A DNA stretch of 9,435 nt from an uncultured Erysipelotrichaceae bacterium. Its GTDB lineage: Bacteria; Bacillota_I; Bacilli_A; Erysipelotrichales; Erysipelotrichaceae. The notes beneath the pieces were generated by a model. It ran no database searches and was not told the origin of the DNA. It saw only the letters and a list, made by a program, of their open reading frames with translations. Positions 7,240 to 9,435 of the stretch are shown here, piece after piece; the first letter of the stretch is position 1; every line of letters begins with the position of its first letter. The DNA lies in assembly GCA_905201565.1 (NCBI GenBank), contig CAJKOS010000065.1:1-9435 (forward strand), in the 5' to 3' direction. The position numbers and the translations under genes are program-made.

Positions 7240-7270
7240 TTGACAACCATAATAATATGTAGTGATGTGT
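7240..7270 (+). promoter_or_regulatory. Possible promoter of module 2 (perfect -35, poor -10)
   Basis: TTGACA (7240-7245) matches the -35 consensus exactly. The hexamer 17 bases downstream is TGATGT (7263-7268), a poor -10. It lies just before the AAAGGAG site of the leader ORF (7274-7280), so a transcription start here would suit the leader. No terminator is visible between the first lipoprotein gene and this point, so read-through from module 1 is also possible. Confidence 0.35.
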
Positions 7271-7291
7271 AGTAAAGGAGAAAGATACAAA

Positions 7292-7336
7292 ATGTTAATC
7301 TACAATTCTTCACGGTATAAAAATGGTGATATATAA
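7292..7336 (+). CDS. Candidate 14-residue leader peptide of module 2
   Basis: The ORF encodes MLIYNSSRYKNGDI and matches the module 1 leader peptide at ML-x-YN-x2-RY-[RK]-NGD. Its ribosome binding site AAAGGAG (7274-7280) is good, though eleven bases from the ATG. The stop comes two bases before a hairpin (7339-7358). It is three residues shorter than the module 1 peptide, so the C-terminal tail is not conserved. A leader or regulatory peptide is the simplest reading. Confidence 0.55.
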   Translation: MLIYNSSRYKNGDI

Positions 7337-7338
7337 AA

Positions 7339-7358
7339 CTGCTTCCTCTGAGAAGCAG
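7339..7358 (+). promoter_or_regulatory. Leader hairpin just after the module 2 leader ORF
   Basis: CTGCTTC (7339-7345) pairs with GAAGCAG (7352-7358) around CTCTGA. It keeps the CTGCT/AGCAG core of the module 1 hairpin while neighbouring bases differ. It lies at the same distance from the leader ATG. Confidence 0.5.
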
Positions 7359-7398
7359 ACAGATTTGGTTTGTTCTTCTAATAAAAAGAAACATTGCT

Positions 7399-7416
7399 CA
7401 CTACGTGTATTTTTTT
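7399..7416 (+). promoter_or_regulatory. CAC/GTG element with T-tract, counterpart of the module 1 leader end
   Basis: CAC (7399-7401), TAC, GTG (7405-7407), TA and seven Ts (7410-7416) line up with CAC...GTG-TTTTTT at 5531-5549. Both are followed by a similar CATAT-x-ATTG stretch. As an RNA stem it is very short, so termination here would be weak unless other pairing forms. Confidence 0.25.
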
Positions 7417-7533
7417 GCCATATGATTGTCTGTCTCCCTTTATATATTTCCATTAGAATTTTCTATATGTTTTGAATCAATCAATTAATCATCTGGCAAA
7501 GTTGTTTCAGAATAAGAAATAAAGAGGTAATTC
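7417..7533 (+). other. Extra AT-rich untranslated stretch before the second secreted-protein gene
   Basis: Between the T-tract and the ATG there are 117 nt here against 24 nt in module 1. This is the non-genic remainder of the 7185-7533 gap, whose earlier part holds the promoter and leader elements. No ORF, clear promoter or strong hairpin was found in it. It ends with the ribosome binding site of the next gene (AAAGAGGT, 7521-7528). Confidence 0.6.
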
Positions 7534-7956
7534 ATGAAAAAGATAATTTCTCTTGTTGCCATTTTGGCAATGACATTGGTCACACCAGTAAACGCTGATA
7601 TTTCTCCAAGAGTTTCTGGGAATGGGTACAGCTATGGCAATTTTGAACATAATGGTGATAGTTTTTCTTACAATCACTCTTTTTACAATACTGGAAATGG
7701 CTTGGGTGTATCATTTTATACACCTGCCCAGGTAACACGTGAACACTCAGCTGTAAGGGGAACATTTAGAACTGCTAGTCACGGCATAGCGACAAATTAT
7801 AGTAGTGCGGTTACATATAATTCCGTTTGCGGCACAACCTATGCCAATTCAGTATTCTGTCAATATGGAGATCCAACAGGAATTATCAGTGGCAGTGCTT
7901 CAATTACTATATTGAGTGTTCCAGTTTTCAAATCTGACATCAATATTGTATACTGA
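7534..7956 (+). CDS. Small Sec-secreted protein, module 2 copy, with a new cysteine pair
   Basis: This 140-residue paralogue of the protein at 5574 is about 70% identical by eye over the last 92 residues. Its signal peptide (1-21, MKK...TPVNA) is probably cut after A21. The mature N-terminus gains about nine residues (DISPRVS region) and the middle loses about nine, so the two copies keep nearly equal length. The blocks GLGVSFYTPA, SHG, TNYS, GTTYAN and DPTGIISG are intact. C99 and C109 replace Ser99 and Ser109 of copy 1. These are the only cysteines, and both arise together, suggesting a disulfide after export. The start is supported by AAAGAGGT (7521-7528). The matching lipoprotein gene follows after a 73-nt gap with a hairpin. 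The family is not recognised. Confidence 0.85.
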   Translation: MKKIISLVAILAMTLVTPVNADISPRVSGNGYSYGNFEHNGDSFSYNHSFYNTGNGLGVSFYTPAQVTREHSAVRGTFRTASHGIATNYSSAVTYNSVCGTTYANSVFCQYGDPTGIISGSASITILSVPVFKSDINIVY

Positions 7957-7974
7957 TTAATCAATTGTTTCTGG

Positions 7975-8009
7975 TAGAAAAGAAGTGGTTTTATTCCGCT
8001 TCTTTTCTA
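7975..8009 (+). promoter_or_regulatory. Strong intercistronic hairpin between secreted protein and lipoprotein genes
   Basis: TAGAAAAGAAGTGG (7975-7988) pairs with CCGCTTCTTTTCTA (7996-8009), 14 bp with one G-U, around a 7-nt loop. No T-tract follows, and the lipoprotein's AAGGAG site (8016-8021) comes straight after. It may stabilise the upstream message or act as a partial terminator, making more secreted protein than lipoprotein. Module 1 has no such element in its 15-nt gap. Confidence 0.65.
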
Positions 8010-8029
8010 TATCAAAAGGAGATTGCCTT

Positions 8030-9199
8030 ATGAATAAAACTTTATTACTTACAACAAGTATAATTATGTTGTGCGGTTGTGGTAACGCTTCCACAAGTAA
8101 AATTGATCAAGATATAACACATGATTCGCTATTACAAATAGAAAACCAGGTCTCTATACATACAAGTTTCCAGGAATCTATTTCTGCCGGTAAAGGTGAT
8201 GCTGTATTTAAACCATCCGGCAGTGTAGTGTACTATGGTGATCCTTCAGTTTCCGATGATTTTACTGTTTTCTGTTCCAAGGCAGGTTGCCAGCACAATT
8301 CAGAAGACTGTGGATCCTATATTGGTAATGCCAGTGAATTCATCGCCTATAAAGATCTCTGGTATTACATCCGCAAGATGGATGATGGAAGTATAGTTCT
8401 CTTTGAACAGGATCCATTAACCAATGAAAGAACAAGACTAAAGAAAGTTGTTTCAAAGACAGAAGACAATAAGTATTACTTCATCACAATGCAGGGCATC
8501 ATGGTTTCCTATGACTGCATTTATCTTCAAGTAAATCAAATGGTCTTTGACAATGCAAATCTGACTTTCGGAAGTATAAATACAACTGAATATGTAGAAA
8601 TTAACCTCTCAACAAGGAAAGAAAGAACAATTCTGCACTATGATTCGTCAGAAGAAAGCTGGATTATTGTTGGTAGTAATGGAAAATGTATGATGTTCAC
8701 GAAATACATCTCTTATAACCCTCAAACTTCTCAATACAAAGGTGAGTTGTACAAAATGAATCTGAATGACCTTTCATATGAAGTTGTTGTGGATGAAGAA
8801 AAGGAAATGCTTCTATATTCTGATCCATATGGTAATATCAATGCAGATAACCTTCTGACATATTGTACAGAACACGAAATCCATCTCTATGATCTGGATA
8901 CCGGGGAAGACAAACTTCTCTATCAGATTAACGACACAATTATCCGTGCCAACATATTTGGCAATCATGTATTTTATATTTATGAAGATGGTGATGAAAA
9001 TACATATTTTATGAGAGGAAATATATCAGGCGATAATCCAGTCAAAATGGATAATAATGGCAATACAGATGTACTCGCATTCGCCCGATTCCGCACAACA
9101 GAGAATGGTTACCTCGGCACTATGGATGGACAGTATGGCTGGCTTTTAGAAGAAGACTATTACCAGGAAAACTATGATGGTTTTGTCCCATTGAGATAA
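8030..9199 (+). CDS. Surface lipoprotein with C-X4-C-X-H-X4-C motif and probable beta-propeller, module 2 copy
   Basis: This is a paralogue of the lipoprotein at 6015, with exactly the same length (389 residues). Lipobox LCGC ends at C17. The motif is kept as C82, C87, H89 and C94 (CSKAGCQHNSEDC), followed by GSYIGNASEFIAYK, nearly identical to copy 1. Strand repeats such as YVEINLSTRKERTIL and IHLYDLDTGEDKLLY again suggest a propeller. C163 and C279 are shared; C220 is new. The N-terminal 150 residues are the best conserved, and the linker and central region (about 165-240) differ most, possibly where partner specificity lies. The start is ATG 8030, with AAGGAG at 8016-8021. An in-frame ATG at 7985 lies inside the hairpin and is rejected. 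The ABC ATPase gene follows after 14 nt. Confidence 0.85.
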   Translation: MNKTLLLTTSIIMLCGCGNASTSKIDQDITHDSLLQIENQVSIHTSFQESISAGKGDAVFKPSGSVVYYGDPSVSDDFTVFCSKAGCQHNSEDCGSYIGNASEFIAYKDLWYYIRKMDDGSIVLFEQDPLTNERTRLKKVVSKTEDNKYYFITMQGIMVSYDCIYLQVNQMVFDNANLTFGSINTTEYVEINLSTRKERTILHYDSSEESWIIVGSNGKCMMFTKYISYNPQTSQYKGELYKMNLNDLSYEVVVDEEKEMLLYSDPYGNINADNLLTYCTEHEIHLYDLDTGEDKLLYQINDTIIRANIFGNHVFYIYEDGDENTYFMRGNISGDNPVKMDNNGNTDVLAFARFRTTENGYLGTMDGQYGWLLEEDYYQENYDGFVPLR

Positions 9200-9213
9200 C
9201 TTGAGGTATTGGC

Positions 9214-9435
9214 ATGAAACTGCAGATTGATCACATCACAAAGAAATATGGCTCTTTTGTTGCACTGGATAGTGTATCACTTGTTCTTGAAGAAGGCATT
9301 TATGGACTTCTTGGGCCAAACGGTGCAGGTAAGACAACACTCATGAACATATTGACAAATAATCTTTCCAAAGATGACGGAGAGATCCTTTATGATGGAA
9401 AGAAGTGGTCACTACAGGGAAAGAACATCGGTTTC
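9214..9435 (+). CDS. ABC transporter ATP-binding protein, 5' part only
   Basis: The first 74 residues are present and the reading frame runs off the window end. Walker A is GPNGAGKTT (34-42), preceded by an A-loop-type aromatic (Y12 in KKYGSFVALD). The GIYGLLGPNGAGKTTLMNIL stretch is typical of ABC-2-type export or resistance ATPases. The signature motif, Walker B and the membrane partner lie outside the window. A GAGG site (9203-9206) is seven bases ahead of the ATG, and the gene follows the lipoprotein stop by 14 nt, so it is probably in the same operon. It could power export, or protect the cell from the secreted proteins. Confidence 0.9.
   Translation, partial: MKLQIDHITKKYGSFVALDSVSLVLEEGIYGLLGPNGAGKTTLMNILTNNLSKDDGEILYDGKKWSLQGKNIGF

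Larger units (their letters stand above)
5420..9199 (+). repeat. Diverged tandem duplication of a leader/secreted protein/lipoprotein module
   Basis: Unit 1 runs from about 5420 to 7184 and unit 2 from about 7274 to 9199. Each contains, in the same order, a short leader ORF with ribosome binding site, a CTGCT/AGCAG hairpin, a T-tract, a secreted protein of about 140 residues and a 389-residue lipoprotein. The proteins are similar over their whole length. The DNA has diverged heavily, mostly at third positions, and unit 2 is visibly richer in A+T. The duplication is therefore old and kept by selection on protein sequence. Unit 2 has two extra non-coding stretches: about 93 nt before its secreted-protein gene and about 58 nt after it. 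Confidence 0.9.

Noticed and set aside
7211..7271. GATGTGTA direct repeat (7211-7218 and 7264-7271)
   Set aside because: It is short, has no counterpart in module 1, and the spacing does not match a known operator pattern.
7484..7963. ATTAATCA on both sides of the second secreted-protein gene (7484-7491 and 7956-7963) as insertion footprints
   Set aside because: An 8-mer of A/T-rich sequence in A/T-rich DNA is likely by chance, and there is no transposase or inverted end.
7975..8009. Rho-independent terminator between the second secreted protein and its lipoprotein
   Set aside because: The stem is strong, but no T-tract follows and the next gene's ribosome binding site comes at once.
7985..8029. 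Upstream start for the second lipoprotein
   Set aside because: It lies inside the strong hairpin, lacks a ribosome binding site and would bury the lipoprotein signal. The start at 8030 has AAGGAG and matches the other copy in length.

Overview
The window looks like a chromosomal segment of a low-to-moderate G+C Gram-positive anaerobe (Bacillota). The clues are strong AGGAGG-type ribosome binding sites, sigma-A-like promoters, Sec and lipoprotein signals, and a two-domain BcrA/BadF-type activase with an HgdB-like partner. A clostridial or erysipelotrichial gut or oral bacterium would fit, but genus and species cannot be read from the sequence. Almost everything is on the + strand. Only the first bases of a divergent gene appear at the left edge.

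Region 1 (1-4508). A divergent intergenic region carries an 8-bp inverted repeat and candidate promoters in both directions. It precedes a two-gene operon for an acyl-CoA dehydratase activase-like protein (253-3183) and an HgdB-like protein (3180-4430). The two genes overlap by four bases (ATGA). From family knowledge, they correspond to the two parts of a protein that is usually one chain of about 1,400 residues. A clear intrinsic terminator ends the operon.

Region 2 (4509-5405). A LysR-type regulator with its own -10 box follows. Its target is unknown. The inverted repeat near -62 of the predicted activase promoter sits where a LysR-type activator could bind.

Region 3 (5406-9435). This is the unusual part: an ancient tandem duplication of a three-part module, followed by the start of an ABC transporter gene. 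Each module has (a) a leader with a tiny conserved ORF, a hairpin with a CTGCT/AGCAG core and a T-tract; (b) a small Sec-secreted protein of about 140 residues from no family I recognise; (c) a 389-residue lipoprotein with a C-X4-C-X-H-X4-C motif and probable beta-propeller repeats. The second lipoprotein gene is 14 nt from the ABC ATPase gene (9214 onward, cut by the window end), so the two are probably co-transcribed. A possible reading is a secreted bacteriocin-like or signalling protein, a surface lipoprotein partner and an export or immunity transporter. That function is inferred from gene layout only.

No tRNA, rRNA, CRISPR array or transposase was seen.
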